Origin: Paraescarpia echinospica
Taxonomy: Eukaryota > Annelida > Polychaeta > Sabellida > Siboglinidae
Direction: 5' to 3'
DNA length: 64,000 nucleotides
Assembly (NCBI GenBank): GCA_020002185.1
Contig: CM034531.1
Span: 80,891,540 to 80,955,539 of the forward strand
The position numbers were made by a program, and so were the translations under genes. Positions 34,270 through 44,310 of the stretch are shown in pieces. Positions within the stretch are counted from its first letter, which is position 1. Every line of letters begins with the position of its first letter. The notes under the pieces are model-generated. The model worked only from the letters and a program-made list of their open reading frames with translations, ran no database searches and had not been told where the DNA came from.

Positions 34270-34475
34270 CTGTCACTGACGGTGGTCACTGCCAGGGTGC
34301 TTGTCTTCATCAGTGGTTATTTTACGTTCCAAATTGAGACGGGACCGACATTAACGTGATCCCCAATGTTGAGAGCCAGGTTTTTTCCACCGATTATTAT
34401 GCCTACCTGGTCTGGGATTCGAACTCAAATCGCTGGCATGCCAGGCGGATATGCAAACCACTACACTAGCCGCGT
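34270..34475 (-). mobile_element. SINE-like element, tRNA-derived head
   Basis: Minus strand from 34475: TAGTGTAGTGGTTTGCATAT (A-box-like) and GAGTTCGAATCCC (canonical B-box) about 40 nt later. The acceptor-stem ends do not pair, so it is not an intact tRNA gene. It belongs to a family different from the 33-kb element. Confidence 0.55.
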
Positions 34476-34955
34476 ACACATTCAAAGGTAGGCTTCGCTT
34501 TAATCAGCATGTTATGTCATCTATCAAATTATCTGCCTGCTTGTTATCTCCAGTATGAAATAAAGTAGCAAAGTGTCCATGAAACATTGTCGAAATCGTA
34601 CGATCTTCCAGACTCTGCCCGCCGTCTTTGCTTTCGATTTGCAAGGCGTCTTCTTTCTACGTCAATAAAACGGCGCTGATTTGACCATTCCTCCGTCTTC
34701 AGCAGGCAATTTTAACAATAAAATGTTCTAATTAGTCGTTTAGTCATTTATTTATGATCATATCTAGCTATTTTATGTTTTATTATTTACAAAACATTAA
34801 TTGTTTGAAGGGATGGGTCACAAAGCAATTCCAGGACTGGAATTTGGGTCGCAGCCAAAACAGGTAAGAATCACCGAGACAGTTGCCGATCATAGGATGT
34901 ATTAGGATAAATATTGGGGATTTATCCCTTTATGTGTGCACGGTGGCCAGTGCAA

Positions 34956-35013
34956 CGTTCGGAAAACAAAGAAGAAGATGAAACGGACATATATATATAT
35001 AATTATGTATATG

Positions 35014-35048
<35 letters not shown>

Positions 35049-35072
35049 TTCATCTTCTTTGTTTTCCGAACG
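34956..35072. repeat. Hairpin with AT-dinucleotide loop
   Basis: CGTTCGGAAAACAAAGAAGA (from 34956) and its continuation to about 34987 are repeated in reverse complement at 35044-35072; the left arm has one extra GAA triplet. The loop is almost entirely TA repeats, which can extend the stem further. Confidence 0.9.
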
Positions 35073-35279
35073 AATGATTCCTAGACAAATGTAAGGAGGC
35101 TTATTATGTAGCCATAGCCTATACGAACAAAATGTCAAAAACGAATCTCCCCTCGGCGAAACCTGGTTGCGGGCCTGACTATATTAACATTTCTATAAAT
35201 AACATTTCAGAGAAAGGGAAGAACATTTCAATGAAAGGGCCTACCCATAATGCATATGTTATCCTATATTTCCCATGCC

Positions 35280-35700
35280 TTACAGATCCCACGACCACAC
35301 AGTGCAATTGTATTGGTGAGGGCACAAATCGTGCGTCCAATCGTTTATTGCCGTTTCATCAAAAACCTGATCAAACTCTTCCGTAAAATATCTATGTCAT
35401 AAATACCTAACACCTATGCCGTCAATTTTCTACAAACAATTAAACTGTTAGAAAAGTTGTTTTGAGTTATTAGTTATGTAAATAACTAAATCTCGTACAA
35501 GACGGCTCAAACGTGTGTTCTATTTGCGCAGTTTAAATTGCTATATGGCCAGAGTGTGCGTGTCACGTGAATCAGCACGAGATCAGGCAGTGTATTAAAA
35601 TATGCCAAAAGTGTTAGAACACGAAATTTCAGTGACACGATTTTTTACCAGGCACGAATTTTCCGGTCGTGAATTTACATTGTGCTTCGCGAATCACCGC
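35280..35700. repeat. Dispersed repeat X, copy 1
   Basis: Direct-orientation similarity to 52130-52510: shared blocks include GGCACAAATCGTGCG, AAATCTCGTA, ATTTCAGTGACACG and GGCACGAATTTTCCGGTCGTGA, in the same order over about 400 bp. No coding capacity was recognised. Confidence 0.75.
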
Positions 35701-36062
35701 GATGTTGGTATTATATTATGCACCAGAGGCGCCACGAGTTATATGAGATTGCCTCTTTTTGATCTAAAATAAAGAGGGCAAAACAGAGTAACTCTTGTCG
35801 GGTGTTCGTTTAGCTGCTGCCGTGAGTGGAGACTCTTCTAAATCTGCTATTGTTTATTCAATTTTAAAAACATAGACAGGTACGTTAACGTCTTATTTTC
35901 GAATCCATATACATGATAGGAGGACAACATGGTAGGGATATGGAAAGATCGGGGAATACTGAAACATGGAGAGTGGGTTCTGCTGCCACTGACACTGCGT
36001 GTGCCAGTGCTGGGTGATACTGATAGGAAAATATGAAATTTAGAAAGACAGAATAAACTGAA

Positions 36063-36112
36063 TATAAGTATATATATATATATATATACATACGTATATA
36101 TATATATATAAA
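36063..36112. repeat. (TA)n microsatellite
   Basis: TA runs interrupted by CATACG; capable of cruciform formation. Confidence 0.9.
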
Positions 36113-36534
36113 ACGAGTGGTTCTACAAAACTACAATACAGTAGTCTTCCTCACCCTCACCCCTGACCGTTTACACTGTATTACAGCAGGAAACAAAGTC
36201 GAAGATCTATGCCTATGGCCGGGGCTATGTAACATCATGTACACTTCAGACACTTCATACATCTTGAAAATGAAATGGGATATACTTGCTTTAGCCTTAG
36301 GTTTGATAAGTCACTGTTAGTGTTACGCTTCTAAACACTATTATTACTTCGTTTTGATATATATGTCAATGGTGTGCAGGAAAAAACTAGTATTGGGGAA
36401 TGTCCGTGCACCGTCAAATTCCGTGCCCCTTGGCTTTTATATCGTTTTTCTCTTCAGTTCGACAGTTTTGGTGAAGCTTTATGTTGAATTGGCAGCTACA
36501 GTTGTTTCAAAAACTAAGTTACCGTAAATAAAGA

Positions 36535-38228
36535 ACCGAAGTGATGACGTCACGCCGCTTAGCCTTAGCAACCGGCCTAGCTGGTTCCAACAAATTTCTC
36601 CCGTCGTATCTGTTAGCATGGCGTTATGTTTTGTTCTACACTGTAAGTGTAATCAATGTTCTGAAAATCATACGTGTAGTTCTTTATGCTTCCCATAAGT
36701 TGAAAGTGAGAAGCAAACATGGGTGAAAAAAATTTGGTATTTTTAATATTCTGGAAAGAGAAAATATTTTTGTAACGGAAGCTATTTTATCGCATTGACA
36801 ATATCTGTCGCGGATTTGTGCATCACGCTATTTTTTACAGCAAAATGCGAAAATAGAACCTGTCAATATTATTTAATTCATGTACGAAATTGCCAACATC
36901 GGAAGACTTGATAACATCATGAAATAAGGAACAAAATAAGTTTCAGGCTGAAAAATTAAGGAGCCGTCATTATATAAGTTAGGGTTTTTGTTGGTCACCT
37001 TCAAGGAGAATGCAGTTGGATGGTTTGGGGGAAACTTATGTGAGGGTTGGAGATTTTAATGAGCCTCAAGAGGGGTGCAGTTTGGATTGTTGGTGAGCCT
37101 GGAGTTGGAGAGTTTTGATGATATATATTCATCACGTTCCATATAATAATTAACTCCACAAATGTCTATGAACATATAACTGGGAGGCTTGCTACCACGA
37201 AAACGGATTATTGCCTTGGATTTGGACTAATCTAATTTCTGGTAGTTTTCATAGCATATTTTCAAACTTAGAGCTATTATTAATTATTTCTCCTCCATAC
37301 TAAGATGCACCGCACCTCGAAAAACGCATGGAAAATAAGAGAAACTATTAACCTGATCAGACCTGACATGATTTTCTCCCCCTTTTATGCGGTTTGGCCT
37401 CGTCTAAGAAGTATGCAGCAAGTGCCGAAACGCCATTAGCCATATTCGAACAAACGTTAGCGATGCTAGTAATTTGTTTTCAATGGGTAGATCCCCCTAC
37501 AAAATGGGATTTTATTAATTGTGAACTAACATGGATACCCACAGATTTTCAGGAAGTGGTCCCCGGGAGCACGGATGGTTTTTCTCAACAAAATATATTT
37601 TTAGAATATCTGATTATTATCTATAATTGCATTCATATTGCAGCTTTTAGAGATCAATAAACATGTACGTATGGATCACCTATTATTATTACAGTCGTGG
37701 ACAAAACAACTCAAAACCATATTTTAAACCAGCCAATGGCACCTCCGCTTGAGGCTCACCAATAACGCCAGCTTAATTACTGCTTCTTTACTTCTCAGCC
37801 TGAAACAAACTTTGTTGTTCTATATTTCAAGAATATTATCAAATCCTTCGATTCTAACAACTTCGTACAATAATTGTACGATGCTGACAGGTTATCTTTC
37901 CGCATTTTGCGATAAAGGTAGCGTGATTCATAACAAAACATATGTTTCACCGCGAACGATTTTGTAACTGCGATCAAGTAGCTTGCGTTAAAATATCGTT
38001 TTCACGTTCCAGAATACATAAAAAAAACTAATTTGGTTCACCCATATGAATGCTTCTCACTTTCAACTTACGGGAACCATAAAGAATTACAAGTATGACT
38101 TTCAGAATAGTGATTACAGATTGGAACAAAACATAACACCATGCTAAAAGATACGACGGGAGACATTTGTTGGAACCTGCGTTGCAGCATGACGTCACAC
38201 TTCGGTTCTCTATCGCGTAAATAGCGTC
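36535..38228. repeat. Long inverted repeat, arms about 430 bp
   Basis: 36535-36965 aligns in reverse complement with about 38228-37790. Shared stretches include CGTCGTATCTKTTAGCATGG, GTTGAAAGTGAGAAGCA, GCAAAATGCG and GTTTCAGGCTGA. The spacer is about 820 bp. Arms are diverged, with indels. No transposase is seen in the spacer; open frames such as 37394-37660 carry no recognised domain. Confidence 0.75.
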
Positions 38229-38859
38229 CCGGTTTGCATCAACATACGCCGCTATATCGCTCATTTTACGCCCGCGTTGCGGTAACGCACGACCGCAGCA
38301 GTGCAGGCTAACGTAAACCGGGTCGCTATTTGGGCTTCAAAAGTGCGATAAGACACAGTATTTTTGTAACATATTTGCCTGGGATAATATTGAATAATGG
38401 AACTAACGCTCTGAGGTATCAGAGTTAGGCAAATCTCAAGTTATAACGGCGACGTCGAGGTGGGTCCGGATTCTACACAAGTGCCCCATTCAGTGTCAAC
38501 ATTTTAATTTAGGTAAACGTGTAAAAAACGAAGCATTATTGCATTGCCATGGAATTTCGCACCGCACGAACTTGGGACTGGTCATACTCTTCAATAGGAT
38601 ATCCATATTGGAAATTTGAAAGATAGTGGTTTATTACATTTGTGCAAACAATTTGTTAGAAAAGTTGTTGTTTTAAATATGAGTACGTGCAAGTTTAGAA
38701 CGGCGAAACTCCTCCTCCGTCATTAATCGCGTTACATATACACACGAGCCGACATTTCTTGCCATGACTAGGTCTATGTCTTTATAATAATTGGCAAAAA
38801 CATAAGGTCATTACGCCAATATAGGGGGCGGGGAAATGTGCCAAAGCACTACAGGGAAT

Positions 38860-39780
38860 TTAGAGTCGTCTGCCCAACTTAGATTTAAAAGTGTCCATCG
38901 TGGCTGCGGACACAACTGTTTCGGTTGGTCCATTAAACGCTGTTAGAATAAACCTGAGTACTCGCCGGCACCTGAATCGATCGTTCACTTTGACCACGAG
39001 TGTTTTTAATTGAGTGCACAAGGTGGCTCGGCAAAAGAAGGACTGTTTCTCCGTGTAGAGATTTACAGAATATTTATAGGCGGCTCACCTTTAGGGACTC
39101 CCGCTTGAGTGTTTTTATCATTAATGTTACGCGAATGTTCCATCTGAGGACATCAGAGGACGCCACACGTAGGTACGGGTCGTGGTGTACAATTCCCAGG
39201 CTGTTTTCATTGATGGTATACTGAGATCGGTGGATAGTCCTCTTCTTGGTGATATGCGCAACTGAGCATTTATTGATATTAAAATGCATCTGCCAGGGTG
39301 CAGACCACTCCACCAGCCTCTGCAGGTCGGACAGGAGGGTTTCTGCGTTATTACTGTTATTGATACACCTGTATAAAATGCAATCGTCGGCAAAAAGCCG
39401 GATGTTAGAGGTGACGCCCTCTCCTATATCATTGACATATAATTAAACATAAGTGGGCCCAGTACAGTGCCCTGTGGTACCCCCAGACTCCACTGCCACT
39501 TCTGCTGACGACCTGCTATCAACTACTCACTGGAATGCTTATTTCTGAACCCTTGCTGGTACTCTACAATTATGTTATTAGACTCTTGGTGGTCCATTCT
39601 GTTGCTGTAGATAATATGTTCAAATAGTTTGCAACATACTGATGTGAGGGATACTGGCCTACAGTTTGCCGCGACTGATTTGTCACCCTTCTTGAACACT
39701 GCTGATATATTAGCTTGTTTCCAATAAAAGGAGACCTCACCCATGTCGATGGATTATTGGAATATTCTAGCAAAAAAAAA
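38860..39780 (-). mobile_element. LINE relic with internal deletion of the RT core
   Basis: Minus strand: WKQANISAVFKKGDKS and CRPVSLTSVCCKLFEHIIY (39744-39600), then YQQGFRNKHSSE. It jumps to GGTTGHCTGPTYV (a decayed VPQGTVLGP) and LFADDCILY (about 39385), WQMHFNINKC and HHDPYLRVAS, ending MDTFKSKLGRRL at about 38865. The sequence between the YGFR-like block and the VPQG-like block, which should carry the AFD motif, is missing. Confidence 0.85.
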
Positions 39781-39799
39781 CCCGGGTCATTAAAATGTC

Positions 39800-40190
39800 G
39801 TGTTCTAACCCTCTTGGCCTATGTTAATACAATATCTGATCTTGTGTACTGATCATGAAGAAATGTGGTAAAACGATATACATCGGTCCAATGGGAATAA
39901 ACCAATTATGGACCCACCCATACAATTTGCTGACTCCTATTAAAAAGTGAAATATTGTTATTTAAGGAAGCTACACAAAATAGTTGGAACTTTCATCAGG
40001 TCTTTACCACATCCCCCGAAAACATTTGCACAACGGCATACGACCCAGCCTGTTCGGAAGGGGGGTGAAACATATGGACCCACCCCAAAAAATTGCTGAC
40101 TCCGATCAAAAATTTAAATCTTGTAAATCCTGTAAAATTGCTAAGATACCTGACTATAACGTTCTTGGCCTATGTTAATACAAGGCCTGG
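39800..40190. repeat. Diverged internal duplication
   Basis: ATGGACCCACCC..AATTGCTGACTCC occurs at 39907 and 40073, and CTTGGCCTATGTTAATACAA at about 39813 and 40163. The pieces are not in a simple tandem order. Function unknown. Confidence 0.6.
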
Positions 40191-40845
40191 TCGCGTATGT
40201 TGACCACGTGACACGTTCTTGTCACAGCGATTTACACAGCGCACACTGTGTCTGTGTCTACGCTTCACGTCTTTTATGAAATCAGTAAGTACTTCACTTA
40301 CAAGATAACTTTTTAACGGTTTGTATGCAAATATTTGATGGAATAGGTTTTATGTATTGTATAGATATTTTCAATAAAAATTTAGATGTTTGGTAAAACG
40401 GCATGAAACATTATGTACCACGATTTTATTACCATCAGTATACGGTAAGACGCTGACAATAATATCCCGTAAGTATGCAAATTTAGGTTTCATGTATATA
40501 ATGAAATCATGTAAATGTTCCATTCCTCACCGATCACGTATACCATACCACCCTGATTGTTCGTAATTTACCCCCAAAAAATTGGGCTCATGAAATATTA
40601 TTAATGAGCAAAAACCCAGATTGAAATAGAAAAAGGGCTTGAAAGAGGCAACTAGTTATTTAGATATTGGATGATGTAATTTTGTCATTTCTGTTAAGTG
40701 TATGAATCTTGTTTAAATGACGCATTTTCATGTCGTATGCAAACATTGAAAGTTATTTTTCTCCAGCAACTGGTAAGTTCCAATATAAATATAAAATTTT
40801 CTTCGAAAAAAATAATATATACCAATTTCCCTGTTTTCATAAAAT
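40191..40845. other. No recognised feature
   Basis: AT-rich unique sequence. Confidence 0.5.
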
Positions 40846-40847
40846 TC

Positions 40848-40965
40848 CATATATGTATATATATATATATATATATTTATGTATACCACATATATACAGC
40901 TGTATATATAAATGTATATATATATATGTATGTAGATATGTATATAGATATGTATGTAGATATGC
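40848..40965. repeat. (TA)n and TATG/TAGA microsatellite
   Basis: Compound dinucleotide and tetranucleotide runs ending in repeated GTAGATATGTATATAGATAT. It directly abuts the hairpin at 40970. Confidence 0.85.
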
Positions 40966-40969
40966 TATT

Positions 40970-41095
40970 AACTGGTCACATTCGTATTGCTTTCGTTGTT
41001 GCCCGAAGGTAGCCGTATTAGCCCGAGGCCGAAGGTCGAGAGCCGATACGGCTATACGAAGGCCAATACGAAGGCCAATACGAATGTGATCAGTT
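40970..41095. repeat. Foldback hairpin element, about 126 bp
   Basis: AACTGGTCACATTCGTATTG (40970-40989) is mirrored at 41076-41095 with a single mismatch. Inside is a nested stem, TAGCCGTAT/ATACGGCTA, around a GC-rich GAGGCCGAAGGTCGAG core, plus a short CGAAGGCCAATA direct repeat. Confidence 0.85.
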
Positions 41096-42200
41096 CATAA
41101 ACAAAATAGTAATAGACAGTTTTGCGTACACTATCAAGAAGGGGCTTCTTCTGAACATCAAAAAGACAGGAGTAATGCCAACTGTACGGATCAATAATAT
41201 TATTATTAACGGAGATAAAATGGACGTGGTCAAAACAAATAATTTTCGTAGGATCAAAGGTCAACAATAACGACGAACAGTTGTGTTTACGCGAATCATT
41301 TTCAGCTTGTTGCCACGTGGATGATTGTTTAGTTATCCTGCTTCCCAATGCAGTCAGCCGAGTAACGTTTCTTTTAAACAGAATGATAACGTCCGCCGAC
41401 GCGGACGGCTGCAGTCAGTGTCAGCTGCCGCGGCGCTGGGACTGTCACTGTCACTGTCACCGAGTCTGTCGAGCCTCTACTACAGTAAATAACATAGCCT
41501 TTAGGCAAGGGTCTCGCCTTTCTAGTTAGTGAAACTGCATTGTCCGGTATTTGACATGCAGTGAACGAAAATGCACACTAAAATATCAGTATATGCAACC
41601 ATAACAAGATGATTCACCTGGTCGTGGATGTAATTTGTTTGCCTAAACTGGCTAAAGCCCGGGGAGTAAAGGATAAATTTGGGTATGTGTCATTGTGTGT
41701 CTACGACTACGGTTCTTGCCTTTCCAAATGCCAGTCAGCCGTTTTTGAAAAGTCCCCGTTTCCCCACTTATTTGAACCGAAACATAAAATGTGAGATTCG
41801 TACGTTCCCAGACTGTTTTAATGCTACAGCTACGATTGTTAGTAAACCTGGCTGGCATGTCATAATTCAATGTAAACGTTTTTAGGTTTGTTAAAAAGTA
41901 CACAATACCATGTTGCCACGGAATTTTGCGATGCACGAATTTTGGACACCAGCAGATCTGCACTCTAGTATACATAAGTTTTTATCAATGAATATATTTT
42001 TTTTTAATCTAATAGTAGATCAGATCAAGTTGCACTGCTTCATGTGAATAGCACATTTGATAATAATAGTACTCGCTAAAACAAATTAAACATTTATTTT
42101 TGACATGTTACTTCACCGTTACTGTACACTTTTCACGAGAATGGCCCATGTGTATAATTATATACAACATTAATTATTAGAGCAAGAATAAAGGAAAATA
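41096..42200. other. No recognised gene
   Basis: Contains a short GC-rich, CpG-containing patch at 41390-41490 with (CTGTCA)n. No exon could be supported. Confidence 0.45.
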
Positions 42201-42202
42201 TA

Positions 42203-42376
42203 CAGTGCACTCTGGATAAGGTCGAACTTCTAGGGACCCATGACAATATTGATAAATGATAATTGAAAGTTATCAGAAGTTCCCCTTATTGGGACATTTG
42301 CCCTGGACCGAGGAAAAGATTGATTTAACTTAGCGAAAATCCACTTATGTGAGTTCGAGTTATCTGGAGTGCACTG
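42203..42376. mobile_element. TA-flanked MITE, Tc1/mariner (pogo/Tigger-like) type
   Basis: Left end CAGTGCACTCTGGATAA and right end TTATCTGGAGTGCACTG are imperfect inverted repeats; both are flanked by TA (42201-42202 and 42377-42378). The 174-bp body lacks coding sequence. CAGTG..GGATAA ends with TA duplication are typical of pogo-like MITEs. Confidence 0.8.
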
Positions 42377-42725
42377 TATAAGACCAATGCATACAGGTAA
42401 TTACGTAGAAGCAAATTAAAAGTTGGTCAAAGTAATGGATTGGGATTTTAGTCTGACTGAATCAACATAGCAAGGTTCTCTTGTATTTCTTTTCCATTTA
42501 GCCAGCTGTACACTTGGTGATAAGTCCCATAATCCAATATCTAAACTGAATTAATCTGCACAGTGTTGAGTTAGTTAACTCATATTTAGGCTCAATTTCC
42601 TAAATTCAACTTTGTTTATTTGCAGAAACATTGGAAATAGCTGAGTTGACGGAAAAAGGAAATTTACGACTTCTACTTAACAGTGCCATTAATTGGATAA
42701 TGGGTCACCTGACATAAGATGATGT

Positions 42726-42975
42726 CTGACTTTGTTCTGTCCCATTCTGTTCTGTGCGACATCTACTGGGAAGTTGTACCTCCCTTCGAGTTTCAAATGG
42801 ATGTGTGCATCTGATAGCTTTGTGTATCAAAATGCATAGCAGTGCTATTGATAGGGCAAAACGTTAACTGACACAGTAGTGAAGAAGTCTGACTTTGTTC
42901 TGCCACATTAGTTCCATATGGCTTCTGCTGGGAATATGTACATCACTACGTTTCAAATGGATTTGTGCAATCTGT
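42726..42975. repeat. Diverged tandem duplication, about 165 bp unit
   Basis: TCTGACTTTGTTCTG..TTTCAAATGGATKTGTGCA..TTTGTG..ATCMAAATGCA appears twice, from about 42726 and from about 42890. Confidence 0.65.
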
Positions 42976-44310
42976 CGATTTGTGCATCCAAATGCACATC
43001 ATCCCGTCATTATGTTGCAAAGTAGGAGTACATAATAAAATGTATGCTTTCTTATGCTCATCATGTTTGAATTGTGTTCTACAGCATATTCTTCAAAATT
43101 GAAACAACCTTGTGTTAAGTGAACTATACTGGGAATAATGTATAAAAAGGTGTCAACAAAGTTGCTTTTACAATTATTTTGAAAATTAATAAAATATAAA
43201 TGTTCCACAACATTTAAAATGTTTTAGGGATCTTCTTCAGCTAAATACTCCAATGATGACTGAATTAAATATGCGTTTTAAAGTTTTGTAATTTTATAGC
43301 TTCATTTCCATCGTACAATGGCCATTTTATTTTTTATCGAAACAGGAGTTCCACAGAAACAAATTCAATATCTTTTACTCTAAATGATGGGCAAAACAAA
43401 TAATTATTGCACCCCCAGTACAAAATAAAACTTGTTTTTACACTGATGCGATATATTTTGTCGACAATAATGTTATGCTCTTTAGAGATCTACATTTTTC
43501 AAACTAAAATTAAGCTTTTTGTAGATGGGAAAGTACATAACTACTTATCCTATTTTAATACCATTAGTGATGTATAATGTATTTATACTGGTTATGGAAA
43601 TAGCAGCTGGATTTATGGTGCAAATAATTTTTTTTATTATTGAATGTTTCTCGGCTTCTGTAAGTTTTTGTTATCTAAACGTTTCATTAAAACGTCATTT
43701 CAAAATGTATAGCCATATGTACCTACTGAAAAAGGAACATGATAGTACCATATTTTTTTTATATATTCCAACAAAAACAATGCCAATCATTCAATATGAC
43801 ATCGGCGGCTTCGTGCATGGAGAGGTGGTGTTTTTTCTTTTAAATCAATCCGTCTGTCATGAACTGTCGCTATGTTCATTCTCCGTTTATTCCATATATT
43901 TTCCTTCTTTTCTTTGCTGAATCTGTGACATAAACAGCAGCTGGTCCACGTATCGTTTAGGTAATTTTATTGGTCACGACTCGTTCGCATGGCGGTGGCT
44001 AATCCATATACAAATATGTTGATGACGTATTTCTTGCATCTATTAACTCGGCGTAGCTAATCGAAATCTGACGGACAGTTCCAAATATTCATGAGCATGC
44101 CTTATACGGATCGTGAAGGTGGACTCAAAGTAGAAACTCCGCGTACGCAGCGTTATTTTTTTTTTATATTGTCAGGGTCATTAGTGATTAATAAAACATA
44201 ATTCTAATGAAATAAAGGCATAGCATTACATGAAATAATCATATTAACAGGATTACCTAATAATTGCGTACATTACAAAGATATTAAAATTCTCAAAGAA
44301 TCCCTTTTAA
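42976..44310. other. No recognised gene
   Basis: AT-rich. A 131-codon open frame at 43525-43920 is hydrophobic but has no recognisable domain or homologue within the window, so it is not called. Confidence 0.45.

Noticed and set aside
34399..34475. tRNA gene on the minus strand
   Set aside because: A- and B-box-like sequences are present but acceptor and anticodon stems do not form; the downstream sequence looks like a SINE body.
43525..43920. 131-codon hydrophobic open frame
   Set aside because: Low-complexity, AT-driven composition (Ile/Phe/Tyr), no recognised fold, no splice support and no relative in the window.
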